Shown here one piece after another: positions 48,838-60,400 of a stretch of 64,000 nt of DNA. Within the stretch, counting starts at the first letter, position 1, and the number at the start of each line of letters is the position of its first letter. Under the pieces are notes generated by a model, which saw nothing but the letters and a program-made list of their open reading frames with translations, searched no databases and had not been told where the DNA came from. Source of the stretch: Bagarius yarrelli (lineage: Eukaryota > Chordata > Actinopteri > Siluriformes > Sisoridae); the NCBI GenBank assembly GCA_005784505.1, contig VCAZ01000113.1:1325001-1389000 (forward strand). The letters are read 5' to 3'. A program made the translations under genes and the position numbers.

Positions 48838-49128
48838 CATCCTGGGCCTCTGTAGGGATTTGTGAGCTGTTAGACTTTGAGCTTCCTTTACTCCTCTTGC
48901 TGCTCTGGCTGTTGATTGATGGGTTCGATTGCAACTTTTTGGGCTTCTTATGATGTGCAGATGAAGTTGAAGATGTTGACGCTACTGCCTGCAAGAGTGC
49001 CGCTCCGTTCTTAACTCCATTGCTGTGCACCTGTTGTTTCAAAGACTTTCCATTTTTTAAAAGCGCTGCAGTCTCAGGGGGGCTGGTTAACGACTTGTGC
49101 AAGGGTGTAGACCTGGCCTGAGGTTGAC
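48838..49128 (-). CDS. mdfi: mdfi penultimate coding exon (Ser/Lys-rich linker)
   Basis: Internal exon of 291 nt encoding 96 full codons plus two split codons (phase 1 at both ends). It starts QPQARSTPLHKSLTSPPE, is low in complexity and rich in Ser, Lys and Asn, and ends with a basic stretch (KKPKKLQSNPS, then SSKRSKGSSKS) and SQIPTEAQD. That layout and wording match the region preceding the cysteine domain in vertebrate MDFI, where the basic part is thought to influence localisation. The donor is GATG|GTGGGT (GT at 48837-48836) and the acceptor is CTCTAG just above 49128. A second possible acceptor, CTCAG|GCC, lies 11 nt further in and would give phase 0. The ATG-less frame shows this is not the first coding exon. 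With the terminal exon it gives about 181 residues; human MDFI is about 246, so roughly 60 N-terminal residues are missing. Confidence 0.9.
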
Positions 49129-49364
49129 CTAGAGTCGAATGATAAAATACAAATGTGTCAAGATATGAGGTTTTCCACAGAATTATTTGTGCTTTTATAG
49201 CTCACAGACAAAGTATCTTGTTTCTTCTTAAAAAGCAAACTGGGATGCTAATGATAACTAAAGACAAGCTTTCACTTAAGCAAAAGTGTGTGTAATCACA
49301 GATGACGCCTTAACAGGAAGCATAATGTAAATGTAATGTTAATGCCTTTATTTTGTCACGTATA

Positions 49365-49490
49365 CTTTTTACAGCACAGTATCATTTGTTTCTTTGCATA
49401 TCCCATCTTGGTAAGTCTGAGCACAAGGTCAGCTATGATACAGCGCCCCTGGAGCATAATGGGTTAAGGGTCTTGCTTAGAGTGGCTAGC
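49365..49490 (-). mobile_element. tRNA-related SINE, family B, partial
   Basis: Reverse orientation: CTTTGCATATCCCATCTTGG, CAGCTATGATACAGCGCCCC and GGGTTAAGGGTCTTGC match 34,600-34,705. Confidence 0.82.
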
Positions 49491-49499
49491 TGGCGGTGG

Positions 49500-49700
49500 T
49501 GGGGCTTTCCACAGTGAATCATCTGCATCCACTAGCCCTATCCTCTTTATTCACACCCACTAACTTTATATCCTAAGTTATCAACAGTCCTCAAACGGTA
49601 TACCTTCTCTTCGGGCTTCCTCTCCACCTTCTACCTGGCAGGTCCATTTCAAACATCCTCTATCCTTTCTCTGCACATGTCCAAACCATCTCAATTCACA
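49500..49700 (-). pseudogene. LINE 3' fragment, decayed
   Basis: Same family as 31,265-31,740: CACAGTGAATCATCTGC, ACTAGCCCTATCC, CTTCTACCTGGCAGG, CACATGTCCAAACCATCTCA. In reverse orientation this is the RFGHV..LEM..GR region and 3' UTR, with several indels. Confidence 0.75.
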
Positions 49701-50590
49701 TGTACACTGAAACTACACCTAGAATCATTAGAAAGCATAGAAAAACTCTTTGCTCCAACAAATCCTCAGCTTAGCATACAATATGGCTGCCAATAGTTTT
49801 TTACTCAATTAATTCAAAAAACAAAGTCAAATTCTAGCACTCGTATTGTATATGGTTGGGGTCAATCCCTTGCGTTTTCTCAAAAAAAAAAAAAAAGTTT
49901 GGTTTTTGAAGTTCAGATGTAGACTCCCTGTAAGTTTACAACCTACAAATGTTCTAGTGTTCCTCCGCAAAACCGCTCAGAGAGTTGTTCTTGGCAGCTT
50001 ATTGCCGGACCTGCATATATTTTACTCCCGTTCACCACATCCTAATTATGCCGGACGAAAGAAAAACCAAGTGAAAAAGCACACCTTCGCTGCCAAAATA
50101 CATACCCGTTTTTATAAATCTTAAGACTTCATAGAATCCGGTTCTAGCATTGTACATTTTCATGACCTTAGCTTACTGTTTTTTGATTAACCAGAGACGA
50201 TCCTGAGAGAAAAGCCAAATTTGGACTTCATTAGCAAAGGTATTTTGTCCCAAAGCCTAAGGGAAGACATACACTAACACACCTCTTGATTGCCACACAC
50301 TGCGTCCTAAAAGCATATAAAATAGTACTTTTAAAAAAACAACCGTGTTTTTCTTGGGAAGCCATTAAGGTCTACAAGTAATCTAGTGTGACTGAGTATT
50401 TTTTTTTTCATTCAACCTTTCAAACTTCCAGATGTTTGACCTGTTTAGAGAAGGGTTTTTTTTTTTTCGATTTCATTAATGCATGTCAAATCCCTCAACC
50501 TCGTCTCACGTTCTCTCATGTTGAAACGAGAACAATCAAATGACTGCGATACACTTTGGGATCCATACGGTTGGAGTTAGAAAAGGTGAG
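49701..50590. other. nongenic interval upstream of the mdfi exons
   Basis: Upstream intron or flank of mdfi. A 92-codon plus frame at 49,846 has no family features. Several poly(T)/poly(A) runs. Confidence 0.35.
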
Positions 50591-50597
50591 GGAGTGT

Positions 50598-50670
50598 AAT
50601 TGGCTACCACCCCCACTGTTTCCCCCAAAACCCACCTATAAAAACCAGAGCTCTAATGTATACACGGCTG
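50598..50670 (+). promoter_or_regulatory. candidate TATA promoter
   Basis: On the plus strand GTAATTGGCTACC (inverted CCAAT) and CACCCCC lie just before CCTATAAAAACC (TATA box). A start site would fall near 50,665-50,680. It points away from mdfi and no exon downstream is recognised, so it may drive a noncoding transcript or be chance. Confidence 0.3.
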
Positions 50671-52060
50671 GCTTTGCCACGTTTACAGTGAGGGTCGGTT
50701 TTCCGCAGAAATTCAGCTCATATTAAAGAAAGTGTGACGCAAAGGAAGGCGAAAGAAGCAGTTTGTTCTGTCATTTGGATTTAATTTTTGTTGAATACAG
50801 TTTTTAACAGTCACGCTTAAAATTAAGACCATTTCATTTTTAAGATGCTACAACAACTACTAATACTACTACTAATACATTTTATTTTTACCTTATAATT
50901 ATTGTTACACTGTTAAAGTTCACTAATAGAGTTCAAACGTTTCTTTGTTACTTTTACAGGGTCCTATTTCTAGTAATGTAAAAAAAAAATAGAATAAAAA
51001 ACCTGAACTGGCTGGCCGTTCGTCAGCGATCCAGTAACTCTCCCTTTTTTCAATAAAACATGAAACATCATGACTGCTGTGGCTGATTCACTGTTGTAAC
51101 CTTTTTGTAGGCATTAACTTGCCTTTCTGTGAATCATTAACTGAAAATCCGGTCGTCAAGAAAACATAAGCAACAGAATGTTGACAACTGGACAGGGAAT
51201 TGTTTGGATATTCTCTACTTATAGATTTAAAAACACGCCTCATCTGGTTAAAGCCAGTACCTTTTAGTCAATATGGGTAAAGAGCCATAGTTCAACATGA
51301 CGCCTTGTTTATAGGCAGGAATTAGTTATTAATGCTTACAATTAACAGTTTTCATTTTCCTTACCTGCTTTTTGATCAAATTTACTCACACATCTCAAAC
51401 TTCTTGCACTTTTTTGGCTATATATCTATTCTTTATAATATCTATCTGCTTTGTTAAACCCGATAACATCCCTGATTGAAAAATGTTAAAAGTGACTACA
51501 ATGAGCATGAGGACTACAGTGTATAATTTACATTATTAAACTCTTCTGTGACCTTTTGTGCTTGGTGGGAGTGGGCGTGGCCATTTGCAAGAGGCCCCTC
51601 CCATTAGGATAGAAAAGATCAGACGATGATATCATTGATTTTGCGGTGATAACTTCAGGGGCACTTCTAATTTGATAAAATAAGCAAGAAACTGTTCATG
51701 CCTGCGTGTTTCTTGATGTCCTCCATGCAAGCATATAATTTACCTTTTTCTCCCTTATAATAAAACCATTTATACAAACCCAAAATAAAAATCGACTGGC
51801 CTTTACTTAGCATTTTACAACAATGTTAACCGTATAACAATCTCATACTGTACCTGTCTAAAAATATACATATGTTATTCTTAGCCGGTCCTCAATTTAA
51901 CACTTCTCATTAGAATGTGAAAAAAAAAACAACACAACAATAACACAGCGATGGCTTTAAACTCTAACAAGAACCAGTCTTCGAAAAACCGCACCGCTTT
52001 TCAGTTTTAAATTAAACACCCTCCACATTCTCACACACAAATAGAACCACCCGCTGCTTA
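50671..52060. other. nongenic interval
   Basis: AT-rich. A compact G/C-rich block at 51,565-51,605 (GGGAGTGGGCGTGGCC, AGGCCCCTCCCAT) contains GC-box/KLF-like sites. No exon called on the plus strand. Confidence 0.35.
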
Positions 52061-52069
52061 CACACTCAC

Positions 52070-52123
52070 CACCAAAACCTTTTTTGGGAAACAGTCTAAC
52101 AGCATTTCCATAATCAGGTCCAT
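52070..52123 (-). CDS. weak candidate for an upstream mdfi coding exon
   Basis: On the minus strand an ATG in good Kozak context (GAAATGG, 52123-52121) opens 18 codons, MDLIMEMLLDCFPKKVLV, which end at a strong donor GTG|GTGAGT. The frame is also open upstream of the ATG. The donor is phase 0, which fits only the alternative CAG|GCC acceptor of the penultimate mdfi exon, not the preferred phase-1 acceptor. I do not recognise the peptide. It may be chance. Confidence 0.15.
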
Positions 52124-52511
52124 TTCAGGCTTTACAGCCGTATCGAGTCCAGGTGCATTAACCCTCGGTGGAATTGTGTAGATTAGGAAATATTTATTTC
52201 CTATAAACACACACAGTTTTTAGGATTTTGTTAGAAGTGTATTGCAATGCAGTTACAGTTTTCTAATGGTGATACTGTGTAGTTTTTTGTTTTTTTTTCA
52301 TGAACATAATTTTGATTGGGGCCTCAAAGCTCGAACATGTATTAATGTGTGAAGGGAGGATCATTTTGTTTAAATTCTATTTGGAAAAAAAAGGAAAGGT
52401 TTTTAGGTTTTTTTGTATGTTAGTTCTGATTGATCAGGAAGTTGTTTACTAGATAATAGACTGTAAAGTGTTAAAAAAAATAGGCACAATTTGAAAAATA
52501 CTTTATTTTAG

Positions 52512-52562
<51 letters not shown>
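52512..52562. repeat. (TG)n-(GA)n microsatellite
   Basis: About 15 TG units followed by about 10 GA units. Confidence 0.97.
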
Positions 52563-52709
52563 CGAGTGCCTATTCCAATAAGTTTATTAAACTTAGACTT
52601 AGACAGTATTTAACTTATTTAAATATTATTATAAAACATGAAATGTTTACATAAAAAAAATGTTAATTGGCCAAAAAGTTTATTTTCAGTTACTAAAGGT
52701 ATATTTTAG

Positions 52710-52712
<3 letters not shown>

Positions 52713-52778
<66 letters not shown>
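52713..52778. repeat. (TG)n microsatellite
   Basis: About 33 TG units. It is the left arm of an inverted pair with 52,900-52,958. Confidence 0.98.
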
Positions 52779-52779
<1 letters not shown>

Positions 52780-52794
52780 CTATGACCATCTGTG

Positions 52795-52808
52795 CTGCTA
52801 GAGGGCAG
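52795..52808 (+). promoter_or_regulatory. CTCF-like motif between inverted GT/AC arrays
   Basis: CTGCTAGAGGGCAG matches the CCASYAGRKGGCRS core at 12 of 14 positions. It sits in the roughly 120-nt spacer between a (TG) and an (AC) array. Confidence 0.4.
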
Positions 52809-52899
52809 AATGCAAGTGAACACTGAACCCTGACCACACTGCCGGTTCACAAGCACTGCAATATTCTCTCTCTCTCTCTGTCTGTCTCTCGCTCTCACA

Positions 52900-52958
<59 letters not shown>
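52900..52958. repeat. (AC)n microsatellite
   Basis: About 29 AC units preceded by a (CT)/(GTCT) tract at 52,862-52,896. Confidence 0.98.
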
Positions 52959-52966
<8 letters not shown>

Positions 52967-53080
52967 GCAAATCCCAGTTTTGCTTTAGAGTCAGGAGAAA
53001 GAAGTCTTTGTCTGGTTATTGGTCTCATCTCAAAAGAGACGATCTGGCTATCATTTGCCAACTGTTGGGAGAAGGAGACT

Positions 53081-53104
53081 GTGTGTGTGTGTGTGTGTGT
53101 GTGT
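53081..53104. repeat. (TG)n microsatellite
   Basis: Twelve TG units; a further (CA)12 lies at 53,403-53,426. Confidence 0.95.
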
Positions 53105-53969
53105 GAGTGATGTTAGATAGCAGGGAAACCAATCCTCACCCTTTTGATTTTTGAGATTCAAAATGAGATTCAGCCCTCAGGTGGTTAAAAATACCCAACG
53201 TTGCCTCTTAATGATCAAGAACATCACCGACGGGCCGGATCGAGGGACAAACACATTGAAGGGAAAAAAAGACAGACAAGACTGAATAAATGAGGGGTGT
53301 GGACATCAGTCTAACATCAGGGAGCAAAGAGGTGAATTAAAGGCAAGGTGATTCATCCAGTGATGAGTACTCCACCCTGAAACAGAACACTTACTGCTCC
53401 AACACACACACACACACACACACACAAAAAACAGACCTTTTCTCCAGCTACACACAACCCCTAATCTTCGGCTGCATCCAAAATGCAGTGAGTAACGGCA
53501 CCCCTGTTTTTTAGCCACATGGCTGTACAGGGGAATGACTCAGTGCTTCTCGACGCGCTCTGACTCACGCCTACAACAAAAATACACACAATTACCGAAA
53601 ACACAGCATGTTTTAATGACTGCGTTAAATGTCAGCGCTTTGATACTTTTCGTTTGACTTTATTTTCGATGTAAAATCATTTCTTTTCTATAAAAAGAGC
53701 GCTTTTAGAAAACTGATTCTGATCGAATTCTACACAACGTACAGTACCGGTATAGAGCAGGGCCATGTTACTTTGTTAGTAAGTAATTAGTTATAGTGGT
53801 CAAAGCAGAACTAACAACCCCCTCCCCCCATCCCATTCTGTCACGGATTGAGTTTTGCTTTCGTTACCGCTGTCGCCTCTGGCTTGCTTAGTTAAAAGCT
53901 CTTAATTGATAGATATTAATTAAGCTGAACTGAGTGTTTAAGTGAGTTTTAATTTTGTTTTATTTGATT

Positions 53970-54030
53970 CTGTAAAGCTGCTTTGACACAATCTTTATTG
54001 TTAAAAAGTGCTATAGAAATAAAGAGGACT
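53970..54030 (+). mobile_element. 3' tail of a fish non-LTR retroelement
   Basis: TGTAAAGCTGCTTTGACACA followed by TTGTTAAAAAGTGCTATAGA and AATAAAG is the widespread 3' end of an otophysan LINE/SINE group. Upstream (53,836-53,965) may be body. AGTAAC-rich flanks at 53,735-53,800 and 54,040-54,110 suggest insertion into an older hAT-like element. Confidence 0.6.
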
Positions 54031-54399
54031 TGACTCACAAATAGTAACTGAGTTACATCATTATATATGTAACTACATACCGGGGAAAGTAACTATTGTG
54101 TTTCTTTTTAAAAAATGTTCTAATATGTCAAAAAAAATTCGATGCCCCAATATTAAGTAGGCAAAAAAATGAAATGGACACTTAATCGAATAAATTATCA
54201 TTTACTATTTTACACTGTTGTAATGTTGTGGTGTCATGTGACGATATGAGGGGCTTCATTTGATTAGAATTTTTTGCCGGCGACGTGGAAACACTCTTTC
54301 TTACTGGTCATACAGGAAGTTGTACATTATATAAACTGTCTTGACTTTCACCTTAAAGTCACCTCATCGAGGGAGGTGTTTATACTTCCAGTTTGCAAA

Positions 54400-54560
54400 A
54401 GTTACCTTTAAACTTGTGGACTTGCCTTCGCTCTGAATCTTGTAGTATGTCCAGATTGCATTCGTACTGCCTGTAACCATACTATATAGAACATACTTTT
54501 TTTTAAACCTTCTTAAATGTAATACTTAAGTAGTATACGATTTCGGACGTAACTGCTGTC
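54400..54560 (+). mobile_element. MITE-like repeat, family M, right-end fragment
   Basis: CATACTATATAGAACATAC and GTATACGATTTCGGACGTAA followed by GTCTTTAGC match the right end at 45,070-45,140. Confidence 0.55.
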
Positions 54561-55240
54561 TTTAGCGTGTGAGACTGTGCATACTTGTGTGTGAGCACCC
54601 GCATGACTCTCTGACTCTCTGTTTTGTATTTGTCGCCCACCCCAAACACACAAATAAACCAATTATCATCATTTATGTGTCTCACCCCATCTCACACACA
54701 CCAAAGAAAAAACCTGGAAGGTCCCATAGCTGAGAAAGCCTACTCGGATGAAAATCGCTTTATTGTGCTTAATTATAACATAAAATGTTAAAACAATAGT
54801 TTGGTCATTTTTCTATACTAATATGACAGAGACGGATGGATTTCAATACAACACAATGTTGATGAGATGTTTATTATGAATTTTATCATCGTTCTGTTCT
54901 TTCTGCTGCCTTTTCTGGATCTTTGGCAATCATCTAATTTAAGTTTGATCAGTGTTTTACAGAAAAACAGCAATAGAACATTTTAATATGGCAGCTTTTG
55001 TTCCACACCCTAAATATACTGACAGATAGGGACTAATCAGTGTCGATTTTTGACTCAAATCATGCAAAAGGGAATAAGTTGCACACCCGAAATCTGATGA
55101 GAAGATTGTACTGGAAAGTAGAAAGCAATGTGCCAAATCTCATGTACTGTGTGTAATCTGGTCTATGGGCTGCAGTTAGGGTTAAAAGTAAACATATTAT
55201 TCTCTATAGAGATGCTGTGTGTCATGTTGTCAGGGTTTAG
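54561..55240. other. nongenic interval
   Basis: No exon or repeat recognised. Confidence 0.35.
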
Positions 55241-55244
55241 TCAT

Positions 55245-55640
55245 AATCATCCAAGCCCCAAAGATGATCCGCAGTCAAAAAAAAAAAAGACTGTGAGAAG
55301 TTTAAATCGAACTTTAATCCACACTTGCCGTGACTCATTTCACTGACAATCTCTAGTGATGAGAAGTCTAATTAGAGATTTTCAGAGCAGCGGCTTAAGC
55401 CATCATTTTTCACCTGTTTTAAAGGAAAGTATTTCCCCTGATAGGGCCCTTCTGAAAGGTGATAATGGATGAATGAAAAATGGCCGGAATTGAGCTCGGA
55501 GTCTTGCTGAGGTTGAATAAATGTTCTCTTACGTCTGTGCCAGAGATGGAGATGAGAGAGCGAAAAACGGGAAAGCATTCCATCAGATGAGATGAGATGA
55601 GCATATTCTTAGCCAAGGATATAAATCCCTGATGAGCTAT
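55245..55640. promoter_or_regulatory. candidate conserved noncoding element
   Basis: Unique block upstream of mdfi with AGTCTAATTAGAGATTTTC, GTCATAATCATCC, CTTTAATCCACACTTG and GGTGATAATGGATG. The minus frames 55,372-55,616 overlap it but have no family signature. Confidence 0.42.
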
Positions 55641-55686
55641 TAGACCAAAGACTTAACATAGGCCTTTGTTCTGGCTTTTTTTAGTA

Positions 55687-55687
<1 letters not shown>

Positions 55688-55719
<32 letters not shown>
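55688..55719. repeat. (AC)n microsatellite
   Basis: Sixteen AC units. Confidence 0.95.
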
Positions 55720-55721
<2 letters not shown>

Positions 55722-56985
55722 GTTATCTTTAGACTCACTCACCTTTCTGTCTGTTTTGTGCCCTTGAAATTTGTAACTGTAAAAATGGCTGTCGCCTTAA
55801 ATAGGATGTACTGTGACCATTGAACTGTCCTTCTGTCAACCATGCACCTTTTTCCTCCCAATAAAACTGATTTAAGCTGTTTATAAAGCAAGAAAATTTA
55901 AAAATGATCACTCAATTACGTGTCCTGACATGTTAAAAATAAAAAAAAATAAGAATTTTAAAATAAACCACAGAAACCGAAGCCAGGACCATTCAAGGCC
56001 TCTTAATTATGACTTTATATATTGGTTGTAAATTGTAATTGGGTTAATCTGTAAAAATATGGCCACAGAGAAGGATGGTTAGAGTAGAAAAAAAACTTTA
56101 GGGTTTAATAAAGCCACGATAATGCAGCATGTTTAGTGGCCGGAGTAACAGTGCATGGACATTTTGTTTATTTATTAATCTGATGGTTAATTTTATTCAC
56201 GACTTCAAAACTACATACTTAAAACGTGTGTAAATGTCCAAACCAAAATTGTGTTAATATCTCTTTAATTCGTTCAGAAGAAATTGGTGTACACATCCTA
56301 ATAAAGTACATTTCACAGGCCATTTTGTCTTTACAGTTTAGAATTAAAAAATAAAAAAAAATACAATTTTTTACAAATTGCTTTAAAATACGTATTTTTA
56401 CTGAAACGGAAAATTAAAAAAAACAGTTACAGTTTAACAGAGTTTTAAAGTAAATGTTTTATTGTTGGGAGACGATGAAATACAGAAGACACAGAAGAAC
56501 TTTGCAAACAATAAGTCTGCCTAAAATATCAAGATAAGTATCTGCAAAATACATCTGCTATAGACTGCTAAAGAAAGAAAGACAACAATGTAAGCATAGT
56601 GCTACTAGTAATTTAGGCTAAAAGCAATACATTTAGTTGAATGCTAATTACTTCCATGTTCGGTTTGTGGAAAAATACAGTTTACTTTACTATCAGAGGT
56701 GTAAACTGCTTGGAACTGAGGTACAAGAGCGTTAGATTATTCCTCCAGACAAAAGAAGGACATATGGCTGCGGTTTCAGGATAAACTTAGAAATGATCTC
56801 ACACACGTCTGGGAAAATATGCACCTTCATTACGTCACGAAACAGCAGGCTTTCTGGAAAGACGTGACTATAATGTTGATAAATAAATAACCAACAATAC
56901 AGATGTGAGACGAAACCTCTGCTTTCTCTAATCCGCATGACTCCTTGTGGGAACTGGTGTTCTCTCACAGACATGCAACAAAGCA
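55720..56985. other. nongenic interval
   Basis: AT-rich, no exon or repeat recognised. Confidence 0.35.
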
Positions 56986-56989
56986 GTTT

Positions 56990-57165
56990 AGCAGCATTTC
57001 ATAACTTTCGCCGCACTGGGTTCACAGACACACCGGCCGGAGGCACTCTGTCCAGATGCATTTGCACCCCTGATGACATCATCGCCTCAAACGAGAGCAT
57101 CTGGAGCTCGTAGAATGTGATATGACCTCAGGGGTTTTGCTGTCAGCATCAATCTAAGACACGAC
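56990..57165. promoter_or_regulatory. possible regulatory block
   Basis: Higher-GC unique sequence with CACCGGCCGGAGGCAC and CCTGATGACATCATCGCC (TGACATCA, CRE/AP-1-like). Confidence 0.3.
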
Positions 57166-57790
57166 TCCTTAATCTATTTTTCTATCTTTACTGACCAGTC
57201 ATGTGATGTATGGGACACATAATGTATAAACCAGATTTTAAAAACAAAACAAAAAAACAAACAAAAAAATGTCCCTACATAAGTAAGTACATGCCTCAGA
57301 AAGTTAAGCGGATCTATAAAGAGACGCTCTCCCCATAAAGCCGATGAAGCAATGGTGTTCGGTATTTTACGAGCTCCAAACAGACACTTCTCATGCGCAA
57401 TCGTCACAGGAAACCAGACGGGAAAAGGAGTGCGACTGCACGTGTGAGCCACATATAGCCATATTACTCAACTCTTAAATAGCCTAATTGGCTTTTTGGG
57501 GGTTGAACATTTCGAATCCGCTGCTATTTGACAGAATTTTGGATCAGGACTGGTTAAAACAATTTAAACAGGAATCGGATCATTTTCATTTATAGTACAT
57601 CTAAATCTACTAGTATCTAAAGTAAATCAGGTTTCATATTTATTAAACATTGACAAAAGATCTTATATTCAGTTAAACTGCATGTTTTCCGTATTGAAAG
57701 CCATCATTTACTCAGAAACCGTTTCTTATGCATGGCAATTGCATTATTTAAAGAAAGAATATTCATCAAAAATAAATAAATTAACAAATG
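57166..57790. other. nongenic interval
   Basis: No exon or repeat recognised. Confidence 0.35.
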
Positions 57791-57794
57791 TAAC

Positions 57795-57875
57795 TTGATG
57801 GCTCTGGGAAACGAACCCTGATCTCCCAATTAGCAGTCCAACACCTTAACTAGTGTGCTACCACTTCCTCCTTAG
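57795..57875 (-). mobile_element. tRNA-derived SINE, family A, head fragment
   Basis: GAAACGAACCCTGATCTCCC, AATTAGCAGTCCAACACC and TTAACTAGTGTGCTACCA match the reverse tRNA-like head at 27,745-27,803. Confidence 0.75.
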
Positions 57876-57984
57876 CCTAATATCAGCCTACCATCATTGA
57901 TCTGTTGCTGTTGTGTTTACCTGTAATGTGTATTCTGACACTGTAATGTATCATGGGCATGTTTCCTCGACTAAAAAAAACCCC

Positions 57985-58085
57985 ACTTTGTCTGGCCCCT
58001 GAGCAAAGTGCTTAATAATCCCTTTCTGCTCCAGGGATGCTGTATCATGGCTGACCCTATGCTCTGACCCTTAGAATTTCTCAAT
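57985..58085 (+). mobile_element. tRNA-related SINE, family B, partial
   Basis: CCCCTGAGCAAAGTGCTTAA, CTGCTCCAGGGATGCTGTAT and CATGGCTGACCCTATGCTC match 34,605-34,670. Confidence 0.8.
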
Positions 58086-58089
58086 GCTG

Positions 58090-59030
58090 AATCAGGCTTG
58101 ATTAAAAGCTTAGACTTTCAGCCTTTAATGTAGGAACGCTTCAAGAAAAAGAGATTAAGGGGTAAATAATTGAAAAACAACCACACTGACACCAATGAAA
58201 TGAGGAATTATATGAGGAGATGGCATGTTTATCAGCTCACCCAGTATCTCATTTTGTTCAACCTTTCTTTATTTGCCAAGCACAGTTTCAGACTGCCTCC
58301 ACCCTTTTACCCAATCCACCGCTATCCCTGAGGCTCTATCACATTCCACAGGCCTCTCCCTGCTCCAAAGTATCTAAAACTCCCAAAGAGTAAACTTTCA
58401 ACACTTCTAACTTCACAGCAATGTGTCATTTCCACTATTGAGTATTTTCTTACTACACGGCTTGTGACACTGCTACTAGGCCACCCTGCTCAGAACGTTC
58501 TGTATGATTAGCAATTGGCGGTTTAGTCAGGCTGCTTCACCACAACATTATATGATTAAGTAAATAATATGTAGTAAAGATCTGCAGTGTGTCAGTGTGA
58601 CAAGCTGAGGCAGCACATGCAGGATATGACCTCAGCAAGGACAACAAGTACATGCCTGGTGGCTTATCCTGACGGTGTATCACTAGAACATAAATGGCTA
58701 GAGTGACGCCTAGAAGCTTATGAGCATTCTGTCTTCCCTTATTAAATTACAGGAGGGGACAAATTAATAGCATGGGTTAACTAAGGCAGATTTCCTATCT
58801 GGGTTTGCAAAACATGTTTTTACTTTATTTGTTGGTTTAATTTGACTGATTTTATAGTCGTGTGACAACACTGACAAAACTGAGAAAAAAAAAAGCTGCC
58901 ACATAACTCTCGACATGCCACTTCTAGTTAAACAAATAACGAGAAAATATTTTGTTAATATGATTTATATATTGATTTAATGCCAGATGAAGTTGATTGC
59001 TAAAACCTATACAGACTTATCTAGAATATA
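58090..59030. other. nongenic interval
   Basis: No exon or repeat recognised. Confidence 0.35.
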
Positions 59031-59033
59031 GAG

Positions 59034-59235
59034 CAGTGGTCAACAAACTCGGCCCTGGAGAACTGGTGGCCTGCAAAGTTTAGCTCCAAAGCTAATCATA
59101 CTCACTTAAACTAGCTAAAGAAGGTCTTGCTAGGGTCTTACTATACTTGAAACATACAGACAAGTGTGTTGAGGCAAGTTGGAGCAAAACTATGTAGGAC
59201 ACTGCCCCCCAGGACGGAATTTGGTGATGTTGACT
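59034..59235. mobile_element. short non-autonomous DNA element (hAT-like)
   Basis: Starts CAGTGGTCAACAAACTCGGC and ends with GTCCTGG..GTTGAC in inverted orientation. The core AAGTTGGAGCAAAACTATG with a CAGGAC end is typical of a common fish hAT MITE. No clear target duplication. Confidence 0.55.
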
Positions 59236-59930
59236 TTACTTGCTAGTGGGTTTAATGTGGTATGTTGCAGTCATTCCTGCTGCATTTAAAAACTAAACAA
59301 TAGAAAATGTTTTGTTTTGTTTTTTTTTTCGTTTCCCAATGTGTAAACAACACATTATTGGTGTTCATTTTGAGAAAAAAACAACGTCACTGAATTATTT
59401 TAAGATATGCCAGTGCAGGATATTTTTAGTTAAGACAGTTTAAACATGCAATTTAGCCCTTAAACCTGTGAACCTGGGGGTTTGTGTGTGAGTGTAGCAA
59501 TGGGTGGAATCTGGAAAACAGGAAAATGAAAAACCACAACATGCTGATTTCCTGCAGTTTCCCTTATGAAAATTAACGAGGGTTTTATTATAGTAAAACC
59601 ATTTTTAATGGATATTTTGTGCAATGATTACCATTTATGTAAGCACGACGTTGTAATGACGTCTGGATATGTGAGTGGAGGCGGTTGTGCTTCTGGATCT
59701 AAAATCTATTCTTGTGCTGGAAATTTTTTTTATTTTGAAATTCCTTTATCAGCTGAATTTCAACCGTTTATGTGACCAAAACAAGATAACTATATTAACG
59801 CTAGCCGAGCATAATACTCCTAGAATAGTGGCAGCGTCCAGGCATGCAACGCAGCGTGACATAATGTGGACATCACATTCATATATGATTCTTCTGGTTT
59901 CACAAAGTTGGAAGCACAGCTGTATAAACT
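59236..59930. other. nongenic interval
   Basis: No exon or repeat recognised. Short plus frames 59,566-59,959 lack family features. Confidence 0.35.
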
Positions 59931-59934
59931 ATAA

Positions 59935-60400
59935 ACTAAGAGGCCCTGTTCTTGCATGACAATGCTCCTATGCACCAAATATACCCCATGAAGATACGGG
60001 TTGCCATGATCTGGAGATCACCTGAAGTCAAGTCTCCTGTAGCCTCAGCCTCAGATGTCACACTCACAGACCGCTGACTGAACGTCTGATGCATGGGGCA
60101 CACTTGGCCATAACACTTCAGGATTTTTGAAGTCATCCTCTGATTGGTTGAAGATGAGTGTCACATTGGTTACCAGTCAACCGAAAGCCTCTGATCGAAG
60201 AGTAAGCGGTTATTTACATCGGTGGCCATGACTACGTTAGAGAGTTTTGTGAACGAATGATTCATGTTATTGTTGGGGCAGTTGCATCGACTAAATCTTC
60301 TACATTCAAAGCCTGACCTTAACCTTGACTGCACCCTAGTCCTCCTCACCTGACATCAGTGCCTTGTCTGACTAATACTATCCAGGCTGAGAAGCCACAC
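59935..60400 (+). pseudogene. Tc1/mariner-like remnant, fragmented
   Basis: LHDNAPMHQIYPMK (59,950-59,995) resembles the Tc1 transposase DNAP.HT block. 60,325-60,385 (TTGACTGCACCCTAG, CACCTGACATCAGTGCC) matches the segment that follows WDELEHRL in the element at 17.8 kb. Other sequence separates the two parts. Confidence 0.6.
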
